64,000 nucleotides of DNA from Kitasatospora kifunensis. Its GTDB lineage: Bacteria; Actinomycetota; Actinomycetes; Streptomycetales; Streptomycetaceae. The notes under the pieces were generated by a model. It did not search any database. It was not told the DNA's origin and was given only the letters and a program-made list of their open reading frames with translations. Position numbers and translations under genes: made by a program. Location of the stretch: contig NZ_JACHJV010000001.1 of the NCBI RefSeq assembly GCF_014203855.1, forward strand, positions 4,774,001 to 4,838,000, given 5' to 3'. Shown piece after piece: positions 27,368 through 42,358 of this stretch; within the stretch, counting starts at the first letter, position 1, and each line of letters starts with the position of its first letter.

Positions 27368-28279
27368 GTGTCTGAGTCCCCTCTGTACGACGCCGACGAG
27401 ACCGTCAGCGAGGCGGATGTCGCCGCCGAGCTGGACGCGGCTGAGGCTGCTGACGCCGAGGCCGACTTCTCCGAGCCCGCCGAGTACTCGGACGACGACG
27501 AGCAGGCCACCGACGGCGAGCAGAGTGCCGACGTGGCCGGTGACGACGAGGCCGCCGCCGACGAGGTCGAGGCAGCCGACGAGGTCGAGGCGGCCGATGA
27601 GGCCGAGGTGGACGAGGTCGAGGCAGCCGACGAGGCCGAGGCCGTCGAGCTGGTCGAGGAGCCGGCCGAGGAGATCGACCCGGTCGCCAAGTTCCGCGAG
27701 GAGCTGCGCACCCTGCCCGGCGAGTGGTACGTGATCCACACCTACGCCGGCTACGAGAACCGGGTCAAGCAGAACCTGGAGCAGCGCGCCGTCTCGCTCA
27801 ACGTCGAGGACTACATCTTCCAGGCCGAGGTGCCGCAGGAGGAGGTCGTCCAGATCAAGAACGGCGACCGCAAGACGATCCGGCAGAACAAGCTCCCCGG
27901 CTACGTGCTGGTCCGCATCGACCTGACCGCCGAGTCCTGGGGCGTGGTGCGCAACACCCCCGGCGTCACCGGCTTCGTGGGCAACGCCTACGACCCGTAC
28001 CCGCTGACCCTGGACGAGGTCGTCAAGATGCTCGCCCCCGACGTCGAGCGCGCCGCCGCGAAGGAGGCCGGCAAGCCCTCGCCGGTCCGCCCGGCCGAGA
28101 TCCAGGTGCTCGACTTCGAGGTGGGCGACTCGGTCACCGTCACCGACGGTCCGTTCGCCACCCTGCAGGCGACCATCAACGAGATCAACCCGGACTCGAA
28201 GAAGGTCAAGGGCCTGGTCGAGATCTTCGGCCGGGAGACCCCGGTCGAGCTGTCGTTCGACCAGATCCAGAAGAACTGA
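27368..28279 (+). CDS. nusG: Transcription antitermination factor NusG with long acidic N-terminal extension
   Basis: NusG (303 residues) binds RNA polymerase and links it to Rho or ribosomal S10. The NGN domain begins at GEWYVIHTYAGYENRVKQNLEQR (about 118), followed by PGYVLVRIDLTAESWGVVRNTPGVTGFVG and a KOW domain (VGDSVTVTDGPFATLQATINEIN, about 250-272). Residues 1-115 are an added acidic, Ala/Glu/Asp-rich extension containing the unit DEVEAAD repeated around residues 65-88. The GTG start has AGGAAAG upstream. Extensions occur in actinobacterial NusG, but this one is long and repetitive. Confidence 0.96.
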   Translation: MSESPLYDADETVSEADVAAELDAAEAADAEADFSEPAEYSDDDEQATDGEQSADVAGDDEAAADEVEAADEVEAADEAEVDEVEAADEAEAVELVEEPAEEIDPVAKFREELRTLPGEWYVIHTYAGYENRVKQNLEQRAVSLNVEDYIFQAEVPQEEVVQIKNGDRKTIRQNKLPGYVLVRIDLTAESWGVVRNTPGVTGFVGNAYDPYPLTLDEVVKMLAPDVERAAAKEAGKPSPVRPAEIQVLDFEVGDSVTVTDGPFATLQATINEINPDSKKVKGLVEIFGRETPVELSFDQIQKN

Positions 28280-28290
28280 CACAGGTCTTC

Positions 28291-28330
28291 GGGTTCGGGG
28301 TGGGGCGAGGCCTCACCCCGAACCCGTTTT
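28291..28330 (+). terminator. Terminator after nusG
   Basis: GGGTTCGGGGTG (28291-28302) pairs perfectly with CACCCCGAACCC (28314-28325) and is followed by GTTTT, 11 bases past the stop. The T-run overlaps the -35 box of the next promoter. Confidence 0.92.
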
Positions 28331-28357
28331 GGCCAGGCGACGCATCCGCGTTAGCCT
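28329..28357 (+). promoter_or_regulatory. Promoter of rplKA
   Basis: TTGGCC (28329-28334) and TAGCCT (28352-28357) are 17 bases apart, giving a start near 28364 and a leader of about 70 bases before rplK. The -35 shares bases with the T-run of the nusG terminator. Confidence 0.6.
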
Positions 28358-28435
28358 GGTCCGCTGTGTGTACGCATACCCGGGTGTCGCCCCGGAGCCG
28401 TGCACACGTCCATCGAAGGAAGGACCCGGAGAGAC

Positions 28436-28870
28436 ATGCCTCCCAAGAAGAAGAAGGTCACGGGGCTTATCAAGCTCCAGATCAACGCCGGTGCGGCCAA
28501 CCCGGCCCCGCCGGTCGGCCCCGCGCTGGGTCAGCACGGCGTCAACATCATGGAGTTCTGCAAGGCCTACAACGCCGCGACCGAGTCGCAGCGTGGCATG
28601 GTCGTGCCGGTGGAGATCACGGTCTACGAAGACCGCACCTTCACCTTCATCACCAAGACCCCGCCGGCCGCGCGCCTCATCCTGAAGGCCGCGGGCGTCG
28701 AGAAGGGCTCCGGCGAGCCGCACAAGACCAAGGTCGCCAAGCTGACCTCGGCCCAGGTGCGCGAGATCGCCACCACCAAGCTCCCCGACCTGAACGCCAA
28801 CGACCTGGACGCCGCGGAGAAGATCATCGCGGGTACCGCTCGGTCCATGGGCATCACCGTCGAGGGCTGA
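28436..28870 (+). CDS. rplK: 50S ribosomal protein uL11
   Basis: uL11 (144 residues) sits at the GTPase-associated centre and binds 23S rRNA near the thiostrepton site. It has [42 protein letters not shown], the Pro-rich N-terminal domain, and RSMGITVEG at the end. Pro residues of the PAPPVGP loop, where thiostrepton resistance mutations occur in other bacteria, are intact. The ATG at 28436 has GGACCCGGAGAG upstream; GTG and ATG codons further up are not conserved. Confidence 0.98.
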
Positions 28871-28940
28871 AAACCCCCTTCCGTTCAGTGGTAGGGCCCG
28901 CGCGGCCCGTACACCACAACTCCACCCTTCAGGAGCAGCA

Positions 28941-29663
28941 GTGAAGCGCAGCAAGGCCCTCAAGGCCGCGGACCTCAAGGTCGACCGCGACCGCCTGTAC
29001 GCCCCGCTCGAGGCCATCCGCCTCGCCCGGGAGACCTCCACCTCCAAGTTCGACGCGACCGTCGAGGTTGCCATGCGTCTGGGTGTCGACCCGCGCAAGG
29101 CCGACCAGATGGTCCGCAGCACCGTCAACCTGCCGCACGGCACCGGTAAGACCGCCCGGGTCCTGGTCTTCGCGACCGGCGAGCGTGCAGCGGCTGCGGA
29201 GGCTGCGGGTGCCGACATCGTCGGCTCCGACGAGCTCATCGACGAGGTTGCCAAGGGTCGCCTGGACTTCGACGCCGTCGTCGCCACCCCGGACCTCATG
29301 GGCAAGGTCGGCCGCCTGGGCCGCGTGCTCGGTCCCCGTGGTCTGATGCCGAACCCGAAGACCGGCACCGTCACCCCGGACGTGGCGAAGGCTGTCACGG
29401 ACATCAAGGGCGGCAAGATCGAGTTCCGCGTGGACAAGCACTCGAACCTGCACTTCATCATCGGTAAGGCCTCCTTCACCGATGAGCAGCTGGTCGAGAA
29501 CTACGCCGCGGCGCTGGACGAGGTCCTGCGGGCCAAGCCGTCCGCCGCCAAGGGTCGCTACATCAAGAAGACCGCGATCTCCACCACGATCGGCCCCGGC
29601 ATCCAGGTCGACCCGAACCGCACCCGCAACCTCCTCGTCGAGGAGGACCCGGCGTCGATCTGA
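28941..29663 (+). CDS. rplA: 50S ribosomal protein uL1
   Basis: uL1 (240 residues) forms the L1 stalk and can bind its own message in other bacteria. Signatures are MRLGVDPRKADQMVRSTVNLPHGTGKT, RVLGPRGLMPNPKTGTV and GGKIEFRVDKHSNLHFIIGK. The GTG start has AGGAG 8 bases upstream. The gap to rplK is 70 bases, so the two form the rplKA operon, ended by the terminator at 29748. Confidence 0.98.
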   Translation: MKRSKALKAADLKVDRDRLYAPLEAIRLARETSTSKFDATVEVAMRLGVDPRKADQMVRSTVNLPHGTGKTARVLVFATGERAAAAEAAGADIVGSDELIDEVAKGRLDFDAVVATPDLMGKVGRLGRVLGPRGLMPNPKTGTVTPDVAKAVTDIKGGKIEFRVDKHSNLHFIIGKASFTDEQLVENYAAALDEVLRAKPSAAKGRYIKKTAISTTIGPGIQVDPNRTRNLLVEEDPASI

Positions 29664-29719
29664 CCTTTCGGTCTGATCGTGCCAGGTCGGTCTGACCCTT
29701 TGGTCTGATCGTGCTGGGT
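29659..29719. repeat. Two tandem 29-base repeats at the end of rplA
   Basis: Copies at 29659-29687 and 29691-29719 begin TCTGACC and contain GGTCTGATCGTGC; the period is 32 bases and they differ at 4 positions. The rplA stop codon lies in the first copy. A third, partial copy (TGACCTGATC) follows. Function unknown. Confidence 0.75.
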
Positions 29720-29747
29720 TTGACCTGATCCAGGTCTAACGCACTCT

Positions 29748-29781
29748 CAGGGCCCGTGTTCCGCGAGGAGCACGGGCCCTG
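29748..29781 (+). terminator. Terminator of the rplKA operon
   Basis: CAGGGCCCGTG (29748-29758) and CACGGGCCCTG (29771-29781) pair perfectly, with further TTCC/GGAG pairing inside. It lies about 85 bases after rplA. Confidence 0.9.
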
Positions 29782-29881
29782 ACGCGTCTCTGCCGGGGAA
29801 CCGAATCCCCTTTCCGTCCTGTCTTCACTGTCGGCTAGAGTCCGCAGGTCATCGGTAAGGCGTACAAAAGGGGGAAACGTC

Positions 29882-30748
29882 GTGCGTAGTGTGCGGATTG
29901 CGGTGGCGCTGGCCATTCCGGCTCTGCTGGTCGGGTCACTGACCGCCTGCAGCAGCAGTAGCAAGTCCTCCACCGGTTCCACCGGCACGGGGAGCGGCGG
30001 GGCCGCGGCGGCTGCGCCGGACCTCGGACCGAAGGCGGCGCTGCTGGAGTCGGCCGCCGTGATGCAGAAGGCCGGCAGCGCCAACATCAACATCAGCTCG
30101 AGTGACGACTCCTCGGGCGCCGGCAGCGGGGTGTACGCGTGGGGTGGCAAGCCGACCCTCGACCTCTCCGAGCAGGAGTCCGGTAAAGCGATCAAGTTCC
30201 GTGTGGTGAACGACGGTTCCTACCTCGGCGTGGCGGACGGCCAGGCCGCGGAGCTGGGCGGCAAGCACTGGGTGAACCTCAACACCGCCGGCGGCAGCGC
30301 CGTCGGTGACCCGTTCACCGCACTGGCGGTACTCCTCAACCCGGCTGCCGAGCTCGGCGTCGCGGCGCAGAACGGCACCCTCGCCAAGGTCGGCTCGGAG
30401 CAGGTGGCCGGCACCGCCACCACGCACTACCGCAGCTCGATGCCGGCCACCGACCTGGTCAACCAGCTGCCGAACCTCAGTGACGCGCAGCGCAAGGCCG
30501 CCCTGAAGGTCGCCACCGACGGCGGCTCGACCATCACCACCGACTTCTGGATCGACGGCAAGCACCAGCTGGTCCAGATGACCGAGCAGAACAGTGACGG
30601 CTCCTCGCCGAGCAGTTCCGGCTCCGGCGACAGCGTCAGCACCATCAAGTACACCGACCTGGGCGTGAAGGTCAGCGTGAGCGCCCCCGCCGCGAGTGAC
30701 CAGGCCGACCCGGCCGCCGCCGCGCAGCTGCTCAGCAGCCTCGGCTGA
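29882..30748 (+). CDS. Secreted lipoprotein, first of a tandem triplet
   Basis: This 288-residue lipoprotein has signal peptide MRSVRIAVALAIPALLVGSL and lipobox LTAC (Cys23), then a Ser/Thr/Gly linker. The body shares landmarks with the next two genes: GGKHWVNLN, VAGTATTHYRSSM, DFWIDGKHQLVQM and IKYTDLGVKVSVSAP. The pattern resembles LppX/LprG-type lipid-carrier lipoproteins of actinobacteria, but this is a structural guess. The start is GTG after an A-rich AAAGGGGGAAA sequence. It lies between the rplKA and rplJL operons, as do similar genes in other streptomycetes. Confidence 0.85.
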   Translation: MRSVRIAVALAIPALLVGSLTACSSSSKSSTGSTGTGSGGAAAAAPDLGPKAALLESAAVMQKAGSANINISSSDDSSGAGSGVYAWGGKPTLDLSEQESGKAIKFRVVNDGSYLGVADGQAAELGGKHWVNLNTAGGSAVGDPFTALAVLLNPAAELGVAAQNGTLAKVGSEQVAGTATTHYRSSMPATDLVNQLPNLSDAQRKAALKVATDGGSTITTDFWIDGKHQLVQMTEQNSDGSSPSSSGSGDSVSTIKYTDLGVKVSVSAPAASDQADPAAAAQLLSSLG

Positions 30749-30779
30749 CCACCCCCAGGGACCCCAGGGAGGGACTCGT

Positions 30780-31760
30780 ATGACCAGTACCCGTAGTCGT
30801 ACCTTGGCCGCCGCAGCCGCGGTGGCCGCACTGACCGCCGGCCTGGCGGCCTGCGGCCCCGACACGCAGGGCAGTGGCAAGGCTCAGGCCGCGGGCAGCG
30901 CCGGTACCAGCGCCGCGCCTTCGGCGGCGAGCAGTGCGCCCGCCGCCGCCCAGTCGCCGACCGCCGTCACCCCGGCTGCCTTCCTGCAGCAGGCCGGCGC
31001 CAAGACCAGCGCCCAGAAGTCGGCCAAGGTGACCGAGGACATCACGACCCCGACCGGTGAGATCACCGGGCACGGCACCATGTCCTGGGCGAACGGCATC
31101 CTCGGCACGATGACCATGCAGTTGCCGTCCGCGGCGTCGGGCAAGCTCGGCACCGACGGGGCGATGGACGCCGTCTACCAGAGCGACGCGATGTACGTGA
31201 ACATGCACATGCCGCAGTCAACGCTGGCCCAGATGGGCGGCAAGCACTGGTTCAAGTACTCCTATGCCGACCTCTCCAAGATCATGGGGGCGGCGGGCGA
31301 CACCCTCAAGGACGGCCTGAAGAAGGCCGACCCGTTGGCGGCGGTTCAGGCGGCGATCGCCTCCGGCAAGGTGACCGAGGTCGGCAAGGAGAGCCTGAGC
31401 GGGGTCGCGACCACCCACTACACCGCCGACCTGACCCTCGACCAGATGTCCGGCCAGGGCGTGCTCTCCTCGGCTCAGGTCGATGCGCTGCGCCAGCAGC
31501 TGAAGTCCCAGGGCGTCACCAGTGCGCACTACGACGTCTGGGTCGACGGCCAGGGCCTGTTGGTCAAGCAGGAGACCAAGTCCCAGACCGCGAACGGTGC
31601 CATCGACCTGAGCGTCAACTACTCCGACTACGGCACCCAGGTCACGGCCACGCCGCCGCCGGCCGACGACACCCTGGACGCCGCCCAGCTGCTCGCTCAG
31701 CAGGGCAAGCAGCTGGGGCAGCCGGGCCAGTCGGGGCAGACCCAGCCCGCCGCAGACTGA
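30780..31760 (+). CDS. Secreted lipoprotein, second of a tandem triplet
   Basis: This 326-residue lipoprotein has signal peptide with lipobox LAAC (Cys25) and a long Ala/Ser linker. Conserved landmarks are GGKHWFKYSYADL, LSGVATTHYTADLTLDQMSG, DVWVDGQGLLVKQETKS and VNYSDYGTQVTATPPPADD, aligning with the first and third genes. A helical insert (about 190-220) and a Gln/Gly/Pro-rich tail (last 25 residues, QLGQPGQSGQTQ) distinguish it. Start ATG 30780 follows GGGAGGGAC. It begins 31 bases after the first lipoprotein, so they are probably cotranscribed. Confidence 0.85.
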   Translation: MTSTRSRTLAAAAAVAALTAGLAACGPDTQGSGKAQAAGSAGTSAAPSAASSAPAAAQSPTAVTPAAFLQQAGAKTSAQKSAKVTEDITTPTGEITGHGTMSWANGILGTMTMQLPSAASGKLGTDGAMDAVYQSDAMYVNMHMPQSTLAQMGGKHWFKYSYADLSKIMGAAGDTLKDGLKKADPLAAVQAAIASGKVTEVGKESLSGVATTHYTADLTLDQMSGQGVLSSAQVDALRQQLKSQGVTSAHYDVWVDGQGLLVKQETKSQTANGAIDLSVNYSDYGTQVTATPPPADDTLDAAQLLAQQGKQLGQPGQSGQTQPAAD

Positions 31761-31814
31761 TCAAGGGACCCGTGGCACCCTGAGGAAGACGGACCGGACC
31801 GGGAGGTGATGAGC

Positions 31815-32666
31815 GTGGCGCGACGGCGCACGGCGGGTGCCGTGGCGGTGGCCGCCGCGCTCGTCGCCACCCTGGCGGCGTGTGGTGGAGGTGGCGGCTC
31901 GGGGAGGCCGACCACCTCGCCCTCCCCGTCCGCCGGCTCCGCCTCGCCCACGGCGACCAAGTCGAGCGACCGCTCCCCGCAGGGGGTGATGCTCTCGGCC
32001 GAGCAGGTGCTGCAGACCGCCCGCCGGGCCAAGCTCAGCTACCGGTTCGACACCCCGGACGGCAAGAGCGACAGCGCCGACGGCTCGCTCTACTGGGCGC
32101 CGCGCACGATCATGCAGCTCACCAAGACCAACCCGGGCGCCACCGACCAGCTGATCGTCATGGACACCGTCAGCTACCAGGGCGGCGACGCGGCCACCGC
32201 GGCCCGGCTCGGTGGCAAGCACTGGGAGAAGTCGCCCGAGGTGATGGGCCCCGACGGCCACCCGGTGACCCCGTTCGCCGCCCTCGTCGACCAGCTCAAC
32301 CCGCTGGAGGCGGTCACCGCCGCGGCCAACGCCTCCGACCTGCAGAAGCTGGGGGAGGAGAAGCTGGGCGACAGCACCGTGGAGCACTACACGGCCACCC
32401 TCTCGGTGAGCGACTACACGGCCGCCCAGCAGAACCTGCTCACCTCCGACCGCCGGGACTCGCTGGCCGCCGCCCTCGGCCAGGGCGGGGTGACCACGCT
32501 GACCCTGGACCTGTGGCTCAACGACAAGGACCAGCTGGTCCAGCTCCAGCGCGGCGGCAGCGGCACCAAGGGCGACCTGGAGCAGGTGATCCAGTACAGC
32601 GAGTTCGGCGGGAACCTCGCCGTCCAGGCCCCGGCGGAGAGCGACACCCAGGGCGGCGGCTCCTGA
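31815..32666 (+). CDS. Secreted lipoprotein, third of a tandem triplet
   Basis: This 283-residue lipoprotein has lipobox LAAC (Cys23) followed by Gly-rich and Ser/Pro/Thr-rich linkers. Shared landmarks are GGKHWEKSPE, LGDSTVEHYTATLSVSDY, DLWLNDKDQLVQLQ and IQYSEFGGNLAVQAPAESD. GTG 31815 is preferred because GGGAGG ends 8 bases before it; GTG 31806 and ATG 31809 are too close to that site. It is the last of the triplet and precedes the rplJ leader. Confidence 0.85.
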   Translation: MARRRTAGAVAVAAALVATLAACGGGGGSGRPTTSPSPSAGSASPTATKSSDRSPQGVMLSAEQVLQTARRAKLSYRFDTPDGKSDSADGSLYWAPRTIMQLTKTNPGATDQLIVMDTVSYQGGDAATAARLGGKHWEKSPEVMGPDGHPVTPFAALVDQLNPLEAVTAAANASDLQKLGEEKLGDSTVEHYTATLSVSDYTAAQQNLLTSDRRDSLAAALGQGGVTTLTLDLWLNDKDQLVQLQRGGSGTKGDLEQVIQYSEFGGNLAVQAPAESDTQGGGS

Positions 32667-32706
32667 GGGACCCGGGCCCGCGGTCCTGAGGTGCGCACAT
32701 GTCGAT

Positions 32707-32736
32707 TTGCCGTTCCCGCACATCGCCCCGTACGCT
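32707..32736 (+). promoter_or_regulatory. Promoter of rplJL
   Basis: TTGCCG (32707-32712) and TACGCT (32731-32736) are 18 bases apart. The start near 32743 coincides with the beginning of the L10 leader, so the leader RNA begins with the transcript. Confidence 0.65.
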
Positions 32737-32740
32737 GAAC

Positions 32741-32925
32741 TCTGCCAAAGACCGCTGGTTGTCGTGGTGTGTCCGCAAGGAGACGCCCGACCGAAGGATC
32801 TGCGCTTCGCCGCAGGCAGCCCGCGCAGGAGTGTTTGGAGCTTGGACTTCCGGTCCGCACGGTTTTCGTGTGGCCGTTGAGGTCCGTATTGAGCCCCGTG
32901 CGCCTGCGCACCGGGGCTTTTCCCG
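32741..32925 (+). ncRNA. Ribosomal protein L10 leader (autoregulatory 5' leader)
   Basis: The sequence CTGCCAAAGACCGCTGG at 32742-32758 and a downstream purine-rich AAGGATCTGCGC with GCAGGCAGCCCGCGCAGG are the conserved L10-binding kink-turn elements known from L10 leaders in many bacteria. The 290-base leader ends at a terminator-like hairpin. Known mechanism: excess L10(L12)4 binds the leader and reduces expression. Whether it acts on transcription or translation here is inferred. Confidence 0.8.
32892..32921 (+). terminator. Attenuator-type hairpin in the rplJ leader
   Basis: AGCCCCG and CCGGGGCT flank TGCG/CGCA and are followed by TTTT. It lies 115 bases before rplJ and within the leader, so it can end transcription unless an alternative fold prevents it. 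Confidence 0.8.
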
Positions 32926-33035
32926 TTCTCCGCTGAGGCTTTCTCCGCGTAGGCGCCCTTCCCGTGGTCCGAGGCACAGTAGGTCGACTTGTCCAGGTCG
33001 GCCGACCTCGACATCACGGAAGGAGGCGTAAGCCT

Positions 33036-33599
33036 ATGGCAAGGCCCGACAAGGCTGCTGCCGTCGCGGAGATCGCGGACAAGTTCCGTTCCTCCAACGC
33101 GGCCGTGCTGACCGAGTACCGCGGTCTGACGGTGAAGCAGGTCAAGACCCTGCGTCGCTCGCTGGGTGCCAACGCCCAGTACGCCGTGGTGAAGAACACG
33201 CTGACCAAGATTGCGGCCAACGAGGCCGGGATCACTGAGCTCGACGACCAGTTCACCGGTCCGACGGCTGTTGCCTTCGTCACCGGTGACCCGGTGGAGT
33301 CGGCGAAGGCTCTGCGTGACTTCGCCAAGGAGAACCCCGCTCTCATCATCAAGGGCGGTGTCCTTGACGGTAAGGCGCTGTCCGCCGATGAGATCAAGAA
33401 GCTCGCGGACCTCGAGTCCCGCGAGGTTCTGCTCGCCAAGCTGGCGGGTGCCATGAAGGCCAAGCCCTCCCAGGCTGCTGCGCTCTTCCAGGCCCTGCCC
33501 TCGAAGCTCGTCCGCACCGTGGACGCGCTTCGCGAGAAGAAGGCCGAGCAGGGCGGTGCCGGTACGCCGGCTCCCGCCGAGGACGCCGCCGCCGAGTAA
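33036..33599 (+). CDS. rplJ: 50S ribosomal protein uL10
   Basis: uL10 (187 residues) anchors L12 dimers on the ribosome and binds the leader of its own message. Landmarks are KAAAVAEIADKFRSSNAAVLTEYRGLTVKQVKTLRRSL, VVKNTLTKIAANEAG, FVTGDPVESAKALRDFAKENPALIIKGGV, and the C-terminal helix that carries L12. GGAAGGAGG precedes the ATG. It is followed by rplL. Confidence 0.98.
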   Translation: MARPDKAAAVAEIADKFRSSNAAVLTEYRGLTVKQVKTLRRSLGANAQYAVVKNTLTKIAANEAGITELDDQFTGPTAVAFVTGDPVESAKALRDFAKENPALIIKGGVLDGKALSADEIKKLADLESREVLLAKLAGAMKAKPSQAAALFQALPSKLVRTVDALREKKAEQGGAGTPAPAEDAAAE

Positions 33600-33690
33600 T
33601 CGGCGACGGGCTCACGCCCTCGCTGCGGGCCCGCGCCCGCCAACCCCGTACATCCGGCACCACCTGCCGACATAGTGGAAGGACGCCATC

Positions 33691-34074
33691 ATGGCGAAGC
33701 TGTCCCAGGACGACCTGCTCGCGCAGTTCGAGGAGATGACCCTCATCGAGCTCTCCGAGTTCGTGAAGGCCTTCGAGGAGAAGTTCGACGTCACCGCTGC
33801 CGCCCCGGTTGCGATCGCCGCCGCCGGCGTTCCCGGTGCTGCCGCTGAGGCCGTCGAGGAGCAGGACGAGTTCGACGTCATCCTCGATGGTGCCGGCGAC
33901 AAGAAGATCCAGGTCATCAAGGAGGTGCGCACCCTGACCTCCCTCGGCCTGAAGGAGGCCAAGGACCTCGTTGACACCGCCGGCGCCAAGGTGCTGGAGA
34001 AGGTCGCGAAGGACGTTGCCGAGAAGGCCAAGGCGACCCTCGAGGCCGCTGGCGCCAAGGTCACCGTCAAGTGA
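33691..34074 (+). CDS. rplL: 50S ribosomal protein bL12
   Basis: bL12 (127 residues) forms the flexible stalk that recruits translation GTPases. The N-terminal dimerisation helix (LSQDDLLAQFEEMTLIELSEFVKAFEEKF), an Ala/Val-rich hinge (about 35-55) and the C-terminal domain DEFDVILDGAGDKKIQVIKEVRTLTSLGLKEAKDLVDTAG are visible. GGAAGGA lies upstream. A terminator follows 25 bases after the stop. Confidence 0.98.
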   Translation: MAKLSQDDLLAQFEEMTLIELSEFVKAFEEKFDVTAAAPVAIAAAGVPGAAAEAVEEQDEFDVILDGAGDKKIQVIKEVRTLTSLGLKEAKDLVDTAGAKVLEKVAKDVAEKAKATLEAAGAKVTVK

Positions 34075-34099
34075 CTTCTCGCTCCTGAGTGAGCACTTC

Positions 34100-34143
34100 G
34101 GCCGGGCCGGCCACCCCTCGCGGGGTGGCCGGCCCGGCCTTTT
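34100..34143 (+). terminator. Terminator of rplJL
   Basis: An 18-bp perfect stem (34100-34117 with 34122-34139) with a TTTT following. It should largely separate rplJL from rpoBC, which has its own promoters in the 500-base gap. Confidence 0.92.
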
Positions 34144-34273
34144 CTGTCGGTGTGGGCCGGTAAGGTGATCACGTTCGAGGCGCTGACCGGCGCCGGGCGC
34201 CCACCAGGCCCGCTTGTAACGCGGCGGGGGCGCTGAGCGATGGAGAACACGAGGTCCGCGCTGCGGCCGGGCC

Positions 34274-34302
34274 TTGACGAACGGCACGCGGCGCGCGATT
34301 CT
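34274..34302 (+). promoter_or_regulatory. Upstream candidate promoter of rpoBC
   Basis: TTGACG (34274-34279) and GATTCT (34297-34302) are 17 bases apart. The -35 is good and the -10 imperfect. It precedes the main promoter by about 220 bases. Confidence 0.4.
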
Positions 34303-34472
34303 CAAGTCGCGCGCCGACACCGCGAGGGCGGTTGGCCGTTAGTTTGAGTGTCCCCGGATGCATAACCCGGGGTCGCGGCGGGAAATGACTCACAGGAGTC
34401 GCGGTGCCGGCCTCAGGCGAGGTTGGGCACCGCTGCAGTGCGCGGTGGCAGGACGAGCAGTAGGGAGTGTCC

Positions 34473-34489
34473 GATTCGGTCTCCGAATC
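34473..34489. promoter_or_regulatory. Perfect inverted repeat just before the rpoB promoter
   Basis: GATTCGG (34473-34479) and CCGAATC (34483-34489) are exact reverse complements around TCT, ending 5 bases before the -35 box. It is in operator position for the promoter at 34495. Confidence 0.55.
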
Positions 34490-34494
34490 AGGGC

Positions 34495-34523
34495 TGGACA
34501 GCAGTGTGCCTTTTGGCTACACT
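34495..34523 (+). promoter_or_regulatory. Main promoter of rpoBC
   Basis: TGGACA (34495-34500) and TACACT (34518-34523) are 17 bases apart. A second inverted repeat, CAGTGTGCC (34502-34510) with GGC-T-ACACTG (34515-34524), has one bulged T and spans spacer and -10. Confidence 0.7.
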
Positions 34524-34661
34524 GTCCCTTTGCGCTGCCTGTTAGCTGCTCCGTGACTCGTCGCCCGGAGTGTGCGCTGCCCTGACCTGGGGTTTCCCCC
34601 CTTGGCAAGGCCCGGCCGGTACGCGCGCAGTGAGCTCCGAGCCCTCGGAAGGACCCCCCTC

Positions 34662-38138
<3,477 letters not shown>

Positions 38139-38252
38139 CGGAGGTTGGGCCGGCTGATCCGCCCCCAGGGCGAACAGTCAGCCGGCCCGCCCCCAGGCCC
38201 CCCTCAGACCAGATGAACGACTTTCGACTTACGAAAGAGGGCTTGACGACCA

Positions 38253-42158
<3,906 letters not shown>

Positions 42159-42172
42159 GTGGTCTGAACACC

Positions 42173-42208
42173 GCTGGGCGGTCACCCTTTCGGGGGTGGC
42201 CGCCCAGC
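42173..42208 (+). terminator. Terminator of rpoBC
   Basis: GCTGGGCGG (42173-42181) pairs with CCGCCCAGC (42200-42208), with inner ACCC/GGGT pairing across a small internal loop. It begins 15 bases past the rpoC stop. Confidence 0.88.
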
Positions 42209-42358
42209 GGCGTTCTACGGCTCCTCAAAGGCCCGCCTCCCTCGCGCGGGGGAGGCGGGTAAACCGCCCGGGGGAGCGATCCCGGAGCAGGGGGCGAGAG
42301 GGCAGGCTGAGTGCGTCGGTTCGGACGGTCCGGGCCAGCGACCCAGGGGGATCCTCCG

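Larger units (their letters stand above)
34144..34661 (+). promoter_or_regulatory. rpoBC control region and leader
   Basis: This 518-base gap contains two promoter candidates and an inverted repeat, listed separately, and a CCCCGG/CCGGGG hairpin near 34351-34372 between the two promoters. The leader of the second promoter is about 130 bases. I see no ORF with family support. Confidence 0.6.

Noticed and set aside
27540..27660. CRISPR-like or satellite repeat in nusG
   Set aside because: The repeats are in-frame GAGGTCGAGGCnGC codons for an acidic protein segment, without spacers.
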